36,439 bases of DNA from a virus, in IMG/VR virus record IMGVR_UViG_3300025070_000005, positions 1-36,439 of that record; one strand, written 5' to 3'. The position numbers were made by a program, and so were the translations under genes. Positions 30,718 through 36,439 of this stretch are shown in pieces. The notes beneath the pieces are model-generated. The model worked only from the letters and a program-made list of their open reading frames with translations. It was not told the origin of the DNA and did no database searches. The first letter of the stretch is position 1. The number at the start of each line of letters is the position of its first letter.

Positions 30718-31475
30718 CCCGTTATTTTATTTAGTAATTGTTTTTGCCTTTTATCGGCTTCGTCTTGCCTGTGATCGTAATCTGGGAACTCAATCAAAAC
30801 TCCCATTTCCTCAACACGGCTTGCCACTCTAGGGTGGTAGGGTAAATCTTTAATATCTACATTAGAAGTAAATATTGTCGGTTTGCCTGATTGATACCTA
30901 GTGTCTATAATTTCCAAAACTTTATCGTGTCGCCAATCTGTTTTTTTAGCTTCGAATCCTATTTCATCCAATATCAACAAAGGAACACTTTTAATTACGT
31001 TCAATATTCTAAGAGAGCTTATATCTGAATTGCTAAACGATTCCTGAAACAAAGTAAATAAATCATTCATTGTATAAATTTGACTAGCTACCTTGTTACG
31101 GTTGTAAAGTTCGTTCGCTATTATACAAGCTAGTAAAGTCTTTCCACATCCGACAGAGTCCGAATAGAAGTACATTCCAATACCTTCTTTAGATAACCCT
31201 TCCCATTTGGTCAGATATGCCTCTGCTATTTTTTTAATCTTCGTATATCCTCTTTCTTTATCTGTGGTGAAGTCAACTAATAGTTTACCTTCGTACTTAT
31301 TCGCTTGCTCAGAGCCGTACGCATAGCACAAAGGCTTTAAACTATCCGCTTGGATGTCTTGCATCGAAAAAGTAATAGGGTCGCCTATACTCGATTTTTT
31401 AGTCGATTTGATCGAGTATGCTAATTCGCTCTCTTCCATTATTTCGCTTAGTTTTTGGGGTTGCCTTGTTTTCAT
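30714..31475 (-). CDS. DnaC-like helicase loader ATPase
   Basis: 253 aa. Walker A SDSVGCGKT (105-113), Walker B LLILDEIG (Asp170, Glu171), sensor region PTIFTSNVDIKDLP and an Arg-rich lid (VASRVEEMG). Loads a replicative helicase, here that of the host since no phage DnaB is seen. It overlaps the initiator gene by 77 bases, so the two are tightly linked. Confidence 0.85.
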   Translation of the reverse strand: MKTRQPQKLSEIMEESELAYSIKSTKKSSIGDPITFSMQDIQADSLKPLCYAYGSEQANKYEGKLLVDFTTDKERGYTKIKKIAEAYLTKWEGLSKEGIGMYFYSDSVGCGKTLLACIIANELYNRNKVASQIYTMNDLFTLFQESFSNSDISSLRILNVIKSVPLLILDEIGFEAKKTDWRHDKVLEIIDTRYQSGKPTIFTSNVDIKDLPYHPRVASRVEEMGVLIEFPDYDHRQDEADKRQKQLLNKITG

Positions 31476-32094
31476 CTTTAAACCACACTGATTGCATTTT
31501 TAATTTCCAGTTCTTAATTACGTTATCCCGTGAATCTCTCCAATACTTTCTTTTAGGATTATCTTCTACCGATGCGTTATACATATTGTAAGCTCTTTCA
31601 GCTACATCTAAACTATAACCGTTTTTATTGAAGTAATCTTTAACCTCTTCCAAAGTGGGAATGAAAGAAACTTTAGTTTCGCTATATTCTTCTTTATTAT
31701 TCTTACTTGTAGTATTAATACTTGTACTATTATCTTTTAGGTTTTCTGACCACCCCTCTTTAGATTTATTGACCACCCCCTTTCGATTTTCTGAATACCC
31801 CCTTTCGATTTTCTGAATAGGGTAAATGTTTCTTTGCTTCACTTCTTTTCCTTCATTTATGTACTCAACTATAACATGGTTATTCTCTTTTAAAGATTTA
31901 ACCCAAAGGCTTACAGTAGATGTGCTTACCCCGTACAATTCAGCGAAATAAGAGTTTGAAGCATAACAGTAACCGTGTTTATTACTTAATGCTGTTATCT
32001 CTCCGTAGAATAGCTTTTGAGAGCCTGAAAGGGAATTATCGTACCTAACACTAGATGGTATTATAGCATAATAGTTTGGTTTGTCTTTACTCAT
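31399..32094 (-). CDS. Replication initiator-like protein with winged helix
   Basis: 231 aa. Residues 1-85 look like an HTH_36/RepA-type winged helix (SGSQKLFYGEITALSNKHGY; YFAELYGVSTSTVSLWVKSL). Residues 90-140 are a low-complexity linker, encoded by four ~22-bp direct repeats and an AT-rich tract. The C-terminal part (LEEVKDYFNKNGYSLDVAER) resembles the DnaC/DnaI-contact domain of phage initiators. The layout is that of lambda O, in which the origin lies inside the initiator gene. Confidence 0.75.
   Translation of the reverse strand: MSKDKPNYYAIIPSSVRYDNSLSGSQKLFYGEITALSNKHGYCYASNSYFAELYGVSTSTVSLWVKSLKENNHVIVEYINEGKEVKQRNIYPIQKIERGYSENRKGVVNKSKEGWSENLKDNSTSINTTSKNNKEEYSETKVSFIPTLEEVKDYFNKNGYSLDVAERAYNMYNASVEDNPKRKYWRDSRDNVIKNWKLKMQSVWFKDENKATPKTKRNNGRERISILDQID
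31730..31818 (-). repeat. Four iteron-like direct repeats, candidate origin
   Basis: On the minus strand: 31818-31797 and 31796-31775 are identical 22-mers (ATTCAGAAAATCGAAAGG then GGGT), 31774-31752 and 31751-31730 are diverged copies (GGTCAATAAATCTAAAGAGG and GGTCAGAAAACCTAAAAGAT). Because 22 is not a multiple of three, the copies are read in different frames, so selection for protein sequence does not explain them. A 12-bp palindrome AGTATTAATACT and an AT-rich tract follow at 31670-31729. Confidence 0.7.
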
Positions 32095-32149
32095 TTTGCT
32101 TGTAGTTTAAAATTAAAAAGCCCCTGAAAGAACCTACCGCTAATATTCT

Positions 32150-32229
32150 TTGGCGTGGCAGATGGAAACGTTCTGCTGAATACGATAGGCTCTCGCAAGA
32201 GCTTTACTTTCCGTGTTATCCGACGCCAA
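32150..32229 (-). promoter_or_regulatory. Structured 5' leader of the initiator gene
   Basis: The 245-bp gap between SSB and the initiator gene holds nested helices: TTGGCGT (32150-32156)/ACGCCAA (32223-32229), GGAAA (32164-32168)/TTTCC (32208-32212), and GCTCT-cgca-AGAGC (32189-32202). On the minus strand it begins about 20 bases after a promoter and ends about 55 bases before the initiator ATG, with a GGGGCTTTTT run in between. It could be a regulatory leader or a small RNA of its own. Confidence 0.55.
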
Positions 32230-32248
32230 TCAGATTCAGTAATTACAC

Positions 32249-32279
32249 TAAATATACCTATATGGTTGGTTTAATGCAA
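32249..32279 (-). promoter_or_regulatory. Promoter for initiator/helicase-loader genes
   Basis: Minus-strand TTG (32279-32277), 20 bases, TATATTTA (32256-32249). Spacing is exact and the -7 box departs from TAnnTTTG only at the last base. Confidence 0.65.
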
Positions 32280-32308
32280 TGGTTAAAAGTGTAAGGTTTA
32301 AAATATTC

Positions 32309-32337
32309 TGTCACAAATTTAGTGGATATTTGTGACA
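32309..32337. promoter_or_regulatory. 10-bp inverted repeat after SSB gene
   Basis: TGTCACAAAT (32309-32318) and ATTTGTGACA (32328-32337) are perfect complements with 9 bases between them. On the minus strand the stem is followed by GAATATTTT. It can serve as SSB terminator or as an operator of the promoter 30 bases downstream. Confidence 0.55.
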
Positions 32338-32339
32338 AG

Positions 32340-32771
32340 CTAGAAGGGAAGATCTTGACCATCATCAAAGTCTTTCCCTAATTCTACGGGTGAACTTTGC
32401 GAGTTGTTTTGCGGGTTCTTTGGAGCGCCACCTTGATAATTATCGCTTTTACTATCTAACATAGTCATTTGCAAAGCCTTTATCTCAGTTGAATATCGCT
32501 TCTCTCCGTCTTTCTCCCATGAACGGGTTTCGATTTTGCCTTCTACATAGACAAGTGATCCTTTTTTTAGGTAGTCTCTGCATACCTCAGCCAATCTACC
32601 CCAAGCTACGATGTTATGCCATTGAGTGTTTTCTACTTGCTCTCCGTTCTTATCTTTATACTTCTCGCTAGTTGCTATTGAGAAATTTGTAACGGTTGAA
32701 TTTCCTACTTGTTTTGATTCAGGGTCTTTTCCAATCCGACCTATTAATTGTGCTTTATTTAGTGAACTCAT
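32340..32771 (-). CDS. ssb: Single-stranded DNA-binding protein
   Basis: 143 aa. OB-fold start LNKAQLIGRIGKDPESKQVG, the WHNIVAWGRLAEVCRDYLKK core and KGSLVYVEGKIETRSWEKDG strand. Linker rich in Asn/Gln/Ser and the acidic tip DDGQDLPF that binds partner proteins. Ends the upstream recombination block; the initiator promoter follows. Confidence 0.95.
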   Translation of the reverse strand: MSSLNKAQLIGRIGKDPESKQVGNSTVTNFSIATSEKYKDKNGEQVENTQWHNIVAWGRLAEVCRDYLKKGSLVYVEGKIETRSWEKDGEKRYSTEIKALQMTMLDSKSDNYQGGAPKNPQNNSQSSPVELGKDFDDGQDLPF

Positions 32772-33012
32772 GTGTGTTTATTTTTATTTTTGGATAAATT
32801 GTAATTGTTGATTTAATATCTTTGTGCTTGCCTTCTGAATATACCTTCCCTTCATCTATGCAATATACCGTTGATACGGTTTTTAAGTCGCTAATTTGAT
32901 GCGTTGCTTTTACGTGGTTGTGAATGGGTTCTTGTACTAAGAATATTAAAGATGCCATAAACCCCACGCCTAGTATAATACTAAATAAAAGCACTAATAA
33001 ACTCTTCATCAC
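32755..33012 (-). CDS. Small membrane-anchored protein (85 aa)
   Basis: A hydrophobic N-terminal helix (SLLVLLFSIILGVGFMASLI) acts as anchor or uncleaved signal; the rest is a small, probably periplasmic domain (VSTVYCIDEGKVYSEG). Overlaps SSB by 17 bases and the upstream gene by 32 bases. Confidence 0.6.
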   Translation of the reverse strand: MMKSLLVLLFSIILGVGFMASLIFLVQEPIHNHVKATHQISDLKTVSTVYCIDEGKVYSEGKHKDIKSTITIYPKIKINTHEFTK

Positions 33013-33169
33013 TCACCTCATCTGTATAAATTAAATGTTCGCAATCTCCGTTTTCATCGGGAGAAAATTCATCATAAGATTGCCTTTCTAAATCAGGTGG
33101 TGCGCAAAATCTCCAGCACATATCAGATAAATGGCAATCTTTATTAGTACACATTGTTATATCAGCCAT
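32981..33169 (-). CDS. Cys-rich small protein, zinc-binding type (62 aa)
   Basis: MCTNKDCHLSDMCWRFCAPP is a run of four closely spaced cysteines, and QSYDEFSPDENGDCEHLIYT holds a fifth. This motif order recurs in small phage proteins of unknown role next to recombination genes. Start shares one base with the upstream stop. Confidence 0.65.
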   Translation of the reverse strand: MADITMCTNKDCHLSDMCWRFCAPPDLERQSYDEFSPDENGDCEHLIYTDEVSDEEFISAFI

Positions 33170-33390
33170 TATTTCACCTCTTTATAACTTCGTTTAGCTT
33201 TTACATCGTTTATAGCCCACTTACTAACTCCGTAAATCTTAGATAGCTCCTTAGTGCTTAAATTTGAAGCCCGTATTTCTCTTACATCTTCGTGAGTTAG
33301 TTTGTTAGGCTTAGTTTCTTCTTGAACAAAATTATATGGTAGCATGTCGCCTGACCATTCTTTATAGTTCGTTGCTCCGTTTCCTTTCAT
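33169..33390 (-). CDS. HTH protein, paralogue of next gene (73 aa)
   Basis: Start at ATG 33390, giving ATGA contact. The C-terminal 45 residues, LTHEDVREIRASNLSTKELS and KIYGVSKWAINDVKAKR, form an HTH similar residue by residue to the upstream gene. Comparable domains sit at the end of phage homing-endonuclease-related proteins, but the nuclease part is absent here. Confidence 0.7.
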   Translation of the reverse strand: MKGNGATNYKEWSGDMLPYNFVQEETKPNKLTHEDVREIRASNLSTKELSKIYGVSKWAINDVKAKRSYKEVK

Positions 33391-33590
33391 TTCACTCCTT
33401 TGTATGTGTTGTAGTTTTTGACGTTGCAAATAACGCTTTCGCTTCGTTCGTAAATCTTTGCTAACTCTTTGCTAGGCTTATCTGATTTTCTAATTTCCCG
33501 AACTTCATCCCGGGTTAAAGCCCTTTTCTTAGTTGATTTCTTCTTACCAAAACCGTAAGGCATTGGATAGGTTTGATTAGTAAAACTCAT
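33387..33590 (-). CDS. HTH protein, paralogue of previous gene (67 aa)
   Basis: LTRDEVREIRKSDKPSKELA and KIYERSESVICNVKN match the neighbour over about 45 residues, indicating tandem duplication followed by divergence. The N-terminal 20 residues differ. Probably DNA-binding. Confidence 0.7.
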   Translation of the reverse strand: MSFTNQTYPMPYGFGKKKSTKKRALTRDEVREIRKSDKPSKELAKIYERSESVICNVKNYNTYKGVK

Positions 33591-33769
33591 TTACTACACC
33601 TCATTAAAAATTTATGTTTAAGTACAAAATTCCATCCTTTATTAAACGCATTAGCCTGAGCGTTCCATCTTCCGAACCTGTTAAAGGTTCTCTCACAATT
33701 GCCTTTAGTCTCAATACAGGCTGTTAAGCCCTCGTTGTATGCCTCGTTTCTTCTTTTGGAGCTAATCAT
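33587..33769 (-). CDS. Hypothetical protein (60 aa)
   Basis: Basic, with RRNEAYNEGLTACIETKGNC and NAQANAFNKGWNFVLKHKF segments and aromatic/Asn repeats. No family recognised. Overlaps both neighbours by 4-8 bases. Confidence 0.55.
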   Translation of the reverse strand: MISSKRRNEAYNEGLTACIETKGNCERTFNRFGRWNAQANAFNKGWNFVLKHKFLMRCSK

Positions 33770-34022
33770 TTTGAAATGTAATCTGATTTTCAGAAGAAGT
33801 AATAGATCCGCTTAATCCGTATTCCATAAACGGAAGATATTGAGAATTTTCACTTATACCATTCTTAGCTTTTTTTAGATACTTCCTTTCCATATCTTTT
33901 GGATTATCAAAATATTTACCCATCTCTTTAAACATTTGTGTTCGTGAAGTGAATACTATCTTTTGACAGCCTACACTTACAATCCATCCGTTTAATACAC
34001 CTTCAATTTTTATGTCTTTCAT
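33762..34022 (-). CDS. Hypothetical conserved phage-type protein (86 aa)
   Basis: GVLNGWIVSVGCQKIVFTSR followed by YFDNPKDMERKYLKKA is a pattern seen in small phage proteins of recombination regions (NGW..SVGCQ). Function unknown. Confidence 0.6.
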   Translation of the reverse strand: MKDIKIEGVLNGWIVSVGCQKIVFTSRTQMFKEMGKYFDNPKDMERKYLKKAKNGISENSQYLPFMEYGLSGSITSSENQITFQND

Positions 34023-34072
34023 TTTGTTTCCTGTATTTTGGCAATAAACCTAATCTATTGCCGATTTAAAGT

Positions 34073-34480
34073 TTATAAATACCTTTTATGACTTGATATA
34101 TGATCGTCAATCTGTCTTTTGTTTTGCCTGTATTCATCAGGAGTTGGAATATAACACCCTTGCATCCCTGAATAGTCTCTTATCCAATCTATGAAGTCGG
34201 TAAGCTCTTTAGAGTCCATCCCTCTAGTTCTCTTTAGAAACTTATCTCCGTTCTTTTCATAAACCATAAACGAGCAATTCCTTTTTAGAAGTGTTTTAGC
34301 TTCATCTAAAGTATAACCAAATTCAATGGCAAAGATTGATATGCAAACATGAAGGTAAGAGTTTTGTGTTAGCGTTCTTTTTTCCCTTATCTCTGTTAGT
34401 TCAACCTTTTTATCTTTTAGGGTTTTAAGCCTAGCCTTGAATTTGTTTGCATCGTATGGTTTAGAAAGATCGTAAATCAT
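34073..34480 (-). CDS. NinB-like recombination-associated protein
   Basis: 135 aa. Starts MIYDLSKPYDANKFKARLKT and has VELTEIREKRTLTQNSYLHV near residues 26-45, like the RT..QN..LH signature of NinB/Orf-type proteins that help load annealing proteins on SSB-coated DNA. Second half (GYTLDEAKTLLKRNC; DFIDWIRDYSG) also fits. Directly downstream of ERF, which supports the role. Confidence 0.65.
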   Translation of the reverse strand: MIYDLSKPYDANKFKARLKTLKDKKVELTEIREKRTLTQNSYLHVCISIFAIEFGYTLDEAKTLLKRNCSFMVYEKNGDKFLKRTRGMDSKELTDFIDWIRDYSGMQGCYIPTPDEYRQNKRQIDDHISSHKRYL

Positions 34481-34483
34481 AGG

Positions 34484-35044
34484 TTATTTAATATGTCCAG
34501 CTTCTTTTGATATGTTAACAAAGTATTCCATGTTCAATTTATTAACAGCATATTTATCCCTAAGCTTGTATGGATTGCCACCATTTCGAACCCATTCTTC
34601 TGCTTTATCCCATTCCTCCATGCCCTCATTGAGCCACTCTTTATCATCTGATTTTTTCGATGGTTTACTATCTTTTGGTTTACTTGATCCTTTAGAAGCT
34701 AAATTTGCATCATCATCTTCTGCCTCAATTCCTAAAAGAGATTGGAGGGAATATCTTCTGTAATAAGTTATTGCAGAACCAATCTTTTGCGGATCGTTAA
34801 TTTCAGGTAGGGGTATAAAAGATTCGACAGTTTCACCCGATCCAAAATCCATTATAATGGTTCCAACCTCTCCGTTTTTTATAGGCTGTAAAAGCAACAA
34901 GTCATGTCTTATAAATTCAGGTCTTAATGTTTCAATCAGTTGGTTTACATCAAAATACCTAGACTTATAAAAAGGGTTTTCGCTATCCTTTTTCATCTTA
35001 TCCATTGTTGATGTTATTTCAAATAGTTTTTTATAGATGCTCAT
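34484..35044 (-). CDS. erf: ERF-family single-strand annealing protein
   Basis: 186 aa. IGSAITYYRRYSLQSLLGIE and EDDDAN near residues 88-114 are the ERF signature; FYKSRYFDVNQLIETLRPEF near the start fits the domain too. The C-terminal part after a Lys/Ser-rich linker is probably a partner-binding tail. Mediates recombination and concatemer or circle formation with NinB-like protein, SSB and RusA. Confidence 0.88.
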   Translation of the reverse strand: MSIYKKLFEITSTMDKMKKDSENPFYKSRYFDVNQLIETLRPEFIRHDLLLLQPIKNGEVGTIIMDFGSGETVESFIPLPEINDPQKIGSAITYYRRYSLQSLLGIEAEDDDANLASKGSSKPKDSKPSKKSDDKEWLNEGMEEWDKAEEWVRNGGNPYKLRDKYAVNKLNMEYFVNISKEAGHIK

Positions 35045-35484
35045 TTCTTCACCATTTTTAAAGATGTTGTGTAACTTGATTCAGCAGGCGGTATAACCTC
35101 ACCATGAACTACAAGCTGTTTATTTTGCTCATTCATTTGTAAGGCTTTTTTCATCAGGTTTTCACGCTCTTTTTTAGAAGTCTCGATCCCTTGCCATTCT
35201 TCATCATGCTTGTAGGAATAGTTTGAACGCCCTGTTAATTGAACATCAAACCCATGATAAACCAACTCTTCTTTTTCTCCATACTTTTGCCGTTCATCAA
35301 TAGCAATATCTTTTATTCTATTTAATACTTGGCTTAGCAATTTGCTTTGACTGTATAACAAAGCATACGCTTCCATTGGATTCATTAACCCTTCATCAAC
35401 CCTTTCTTCGATTGATAAAAAGTCCTGATGTGCTATCTCTTGCAACCCTACTTCCTGTCCGTAGTTTCCTTGTACTTCACTCAT
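35041..35484 (-). CDS. Hypothetical protein upstream of ERF (147 aa)
   Basis: Helical, with YALLYSQSKLLSQVLNRIKD and the FDVQLTGRSNYSYKHDEEW segment typical of phage proteins next to annealing genes (similar to siphophage HNH-less helper proteins). May be a recombination accessory. ATGA contact on both sides. Confidence 0.6.
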   Translation of the reverse strand: MSEVQGNYGQEVGLQEIAHQDFLSIEERVDEGLMNPMEAYALLYSQSKLLSQVLNRIKDIAIDERQKYGEKEELVYHGFDVQLTGRSNYSYKHDEEWQGIETSKKERENLMKKALQMNEQNKQLVVHGEVIPPAESSYTTSLKMVKK

Positions 35485-35633
35485 TTATTTTCTCCTATTT
35501 TACCGTAAGGCGCTTCTGTTACTGAAACCACCTTAGCTTGATTGTCGTATTTGTCGTTAATTTCTTTAGCTATCTGATTAGCTTCTTCTTCGTTGTTGAC
35601 ATACATATCTATTGTTACAGCGTATCTTTTCAT
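35481..35633 (-). CDS. Hypothetical protein (50 aa)
   Basis: ATG at 35633 (MKRYAVTIDMYVNNEEEANQ), stop overlapping the next ATG as ATGA. The beta strand plus helix pattern KRYAVTIDMYVNNEEEA looks like half of a small ferredoxin-like fold. Missed by length cut-offs but clearly coding by coupling. Confidence 0.65.
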   Translation of the reverse strand: MKRYAVTIDMYVNNEEEANQIAKEINDKYDNQAKVVSVTEAPYGKIGENK

Positions 35634-35914
35634 AGTTCCTTTTGTATTTGTTCTTCAATAACTTCAAATAGTAATTCGTTAGTCTCAACATCAGGAGCGT
35701 ATTCTAAAGCCCATTCAGATTGAGTTACTTCCGTTATGTAGTCGTATTTGTCAATAGCTCCTTTTCCAATTAGGAATACAGCATCTTCAAAATCGAGTTC
35801 TTTTTCCATTGCTCCGAATCCAGTTTCAAATCGAGGCGAACCTGATAACGCACTATCGCAATGTCTTTGCTCGTACACTCCGTTATAGTTCATGTTTACT
35901 AGAGGTAAGTTCAT
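35630..35914 (-). CDS. Hypothetical acidic protein (94 aa)
   Basis: Acidic with many aromatic residues; PLVNMNYNGVYEQRHCDSAL near the start, and an acidic helix at the end (ETNELLFEVIEEQIQKEL). DNA mimicry is possible for such proteins but not supported here. 4-base overlaps on both sides. Confidence 0.6.
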   Translation of the reverse strand: MNLPLVNMNYNGVYEQRHCDSALSGSPRFETGFGAMEKELDFEDAVFLIGKGAIDKYDYITEVTQSEWALEYAPDVETNELLFEVIEEQIQKEL

Positions 35915-36120
35915 TTCTTTTCCACCAATTCAATATTAAGATTAAGTAAATCCATCAACTTTTTTATGTCCTCAGACTTTAAACATCTATTAGAAGATGA
36001 AAAGTTATATAAGGACTGTTTTGGTATCCCTGCATTTTCAGCAATTTGATACATTTTCAAACCCGTTCTTGATTTATACTCGTGTAACTTTCCGTTTAGT
36101 TTGTGGTCAAATTCATTCAT
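35911..36120 (-). CDS. Cro/CI-type HTH regulator (69 aa)
   Basis: KMYQIAENAGIPKQSLYNFS is a classical HTH and the downstream helix (SEDIKKLMDLLNLNIELVE) completes an XRE domain. First gene of the leftward operon, directly next to the divergent promoter region; probably binds there and controls one or both directions. Confidence 0.78.
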   Translation of the reverse strand: MNEFDHKLNGKLHEYKSRTGLKMYQIAENAGIPKQSLYNFSSSNRCLKSEDIKKLMDLLNLNIELVEKK

Positions 36121-36150
36121 TTATTATTGGTCTATTTAAAATTGCTTTTC

Positions 36151-36181
36151 ACATTATACGGATATTTATTAACCTAAACAA
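36151..36181 (-). promoter_or_regulatory. Leftward early promoter
   Basis: Minus-strand TTG (36181-36179), 20 bases, TATAATGT (36158-36151). Drives the HTH regulator and the recombination genes. TTTTCACA at 36146-36153 overlaps the -7 box and is the mirror of TGTGAAAA at 36200-36207, which flanks the other promoter. Confidence 0.55.
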
Positions 36182-36211
36182 GAACTATTTTCTTTATTTT
36201 GTGAAAAAAGA

Positions 36212-36243
36212 TTTGCATATATCAAAAAAGGGTTGTAGATTCT
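36212..36243 (+). promoter_or_regulatory. Rightward early promoter
   Basis: TTTG (36212-36215), 20 bases, TAGATTCT (36236-36243), then the 186-bp leader starts 10 bases later. Same geometry as the promoter of the inverted leader copy, but with a weaker -7 box. Confidence 0.6.
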
Positions 36244-36253
36244 CTCAAGCAAC

Positions 36254-36439
36254 AATAACAAACTTTGAGAATTATGGCCGAACAAATTAAACACGCAGAA
36301 ACTAAAGTAGAATTTTTTAAAGATGCCTTTGCTGAAACGGGTGATAAGTATTATTACGAACAGGCTAACAACTGGATTAACCACATAGCTGATTTGAAGA
36401 ATAACTAATTCTCAAAGCACCGAAGGTGAGTAGGTGCTT
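36254..36439 (+). repeat. 186-bp leader repeat, right contig end
   Basis: Same as 1-186. If the molecule is circular these are one and the same copy, and the genome length is 36,253 bp. The partial context here shows what precedes the leader: promoter and divergent regulator. Confidence 0.95.
36274..36408 (+). CDS. 44-aa leader protein (same as 21-155)
   Basis: Repeat of the ORF at 21-155 through the terminal overlap; it should be counted once if the contig is circular. Confidence 0.6.
   Translation: MAEQIKHAETKVEFFKDAFAETGDKYYYEQANNWINHIADLKNN

Noticed and set aside
31730-31818. CRISPR array, suggested by regular short repeats
   Set aside because: The repeats are 22-23 bp with no spacers between them and lie inside an open reading frame.
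36169-36384. Minus-strand frame antisense to the leader ORF (also at 29602-29784 on plus)
   Set aside because: It exists at both leader copies only because the leader is duplicated; it reads through promoter DNA and has no start context.

Overview
The window reads as one complete tailed-phage genome (siphovirus type, HK97-fold capsid) that infects a member of the Bacteroidota. Evidence for the host group is the promoter grammar (TTG, 20-nt spacer, TAnnTTTG-like -7 box at four places), the AT-rich coding style, the sparse Shine-Dalgarno signals and the character of the accessory genes. Bases 1-186 recur exactly at 36254-36439, so the contig closes into a circle of about 36,253 bp. No integrase, CI-type repressor with a peptidase domain, tRNA gene or CRISPR array is visible. 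The phage looks virulent, or at least carries no recognisable lysogeny module.

Layout. (1) 1-3.54 kb, rightward: a leader with a 44-codon ORF, then a tightly overlapping run of small genes of mostly unknown function, closed by a terminator-like element. (2) 3.77-25.5 kb, rightward late module: two small membrane proteins, terminase small and large subunits, portal, head morphogenesis protein, an inserted glycosyltransferase / methyltransferase / glycosyltransferase trio, prohead protease, major capsid protein, head-tail connectors, tail terminator, tail tube, tail chaperones with a -1 frameshift site, tape measure, a 1447-residue tail fibre, a DnaQ-like exonuclease and three tail-tip proteins. 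(3) 36.1-25.5 kb, leftward: a small HTH regulator, ERF annealing protein, a NinB-like protein, SSB, a replication initiator gene that carries four iteron-like repeats, a DnaC-like helicase loader, a DnaA-C-like protein, RusA resolvase, a DUF1364 protein, a P-loop kinase and an M15 peptidase endolysin at the far end, convergent with the late module.

Most unusual structure. An identical 186-bp leader, holding a 44-aa ORF bracketed by a 12-bp inverted repeat and ending in competing hairpins, follows a promoter at two places in opposite orientation: the rightward early operon (1-186) and a leftward unit (29732-29547). The leftward copy leads into a gene-poor block of about 470 bp (28925-29390) that can form many long helices and a 7-bp pseudoknot. 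I interpret this block as a large ornate non-coding RNA. Other notable items are an iteron cluster inside the initiator gene, a structured 5' leader of that gene, a T-arm/acceptor-like RNA fold just after the capsid gene, an 8-bp tandem duplication that throws the end of a tail-tip gene out of frame, a perfect 294-bp duplication in the fibre, and a near-identical 60-bp inverted repeat pair bounding the structural module.

How it fits together: divergent promoters at 36.15-36.24 kb fire the small early genes to the right and the replication/recombination genes to the left. Late genes follow to the right, and lysis depends on the M15 peptidase plus one of the small membrane proteins. Functions rest on reading motifs by eye; no database search was possible.
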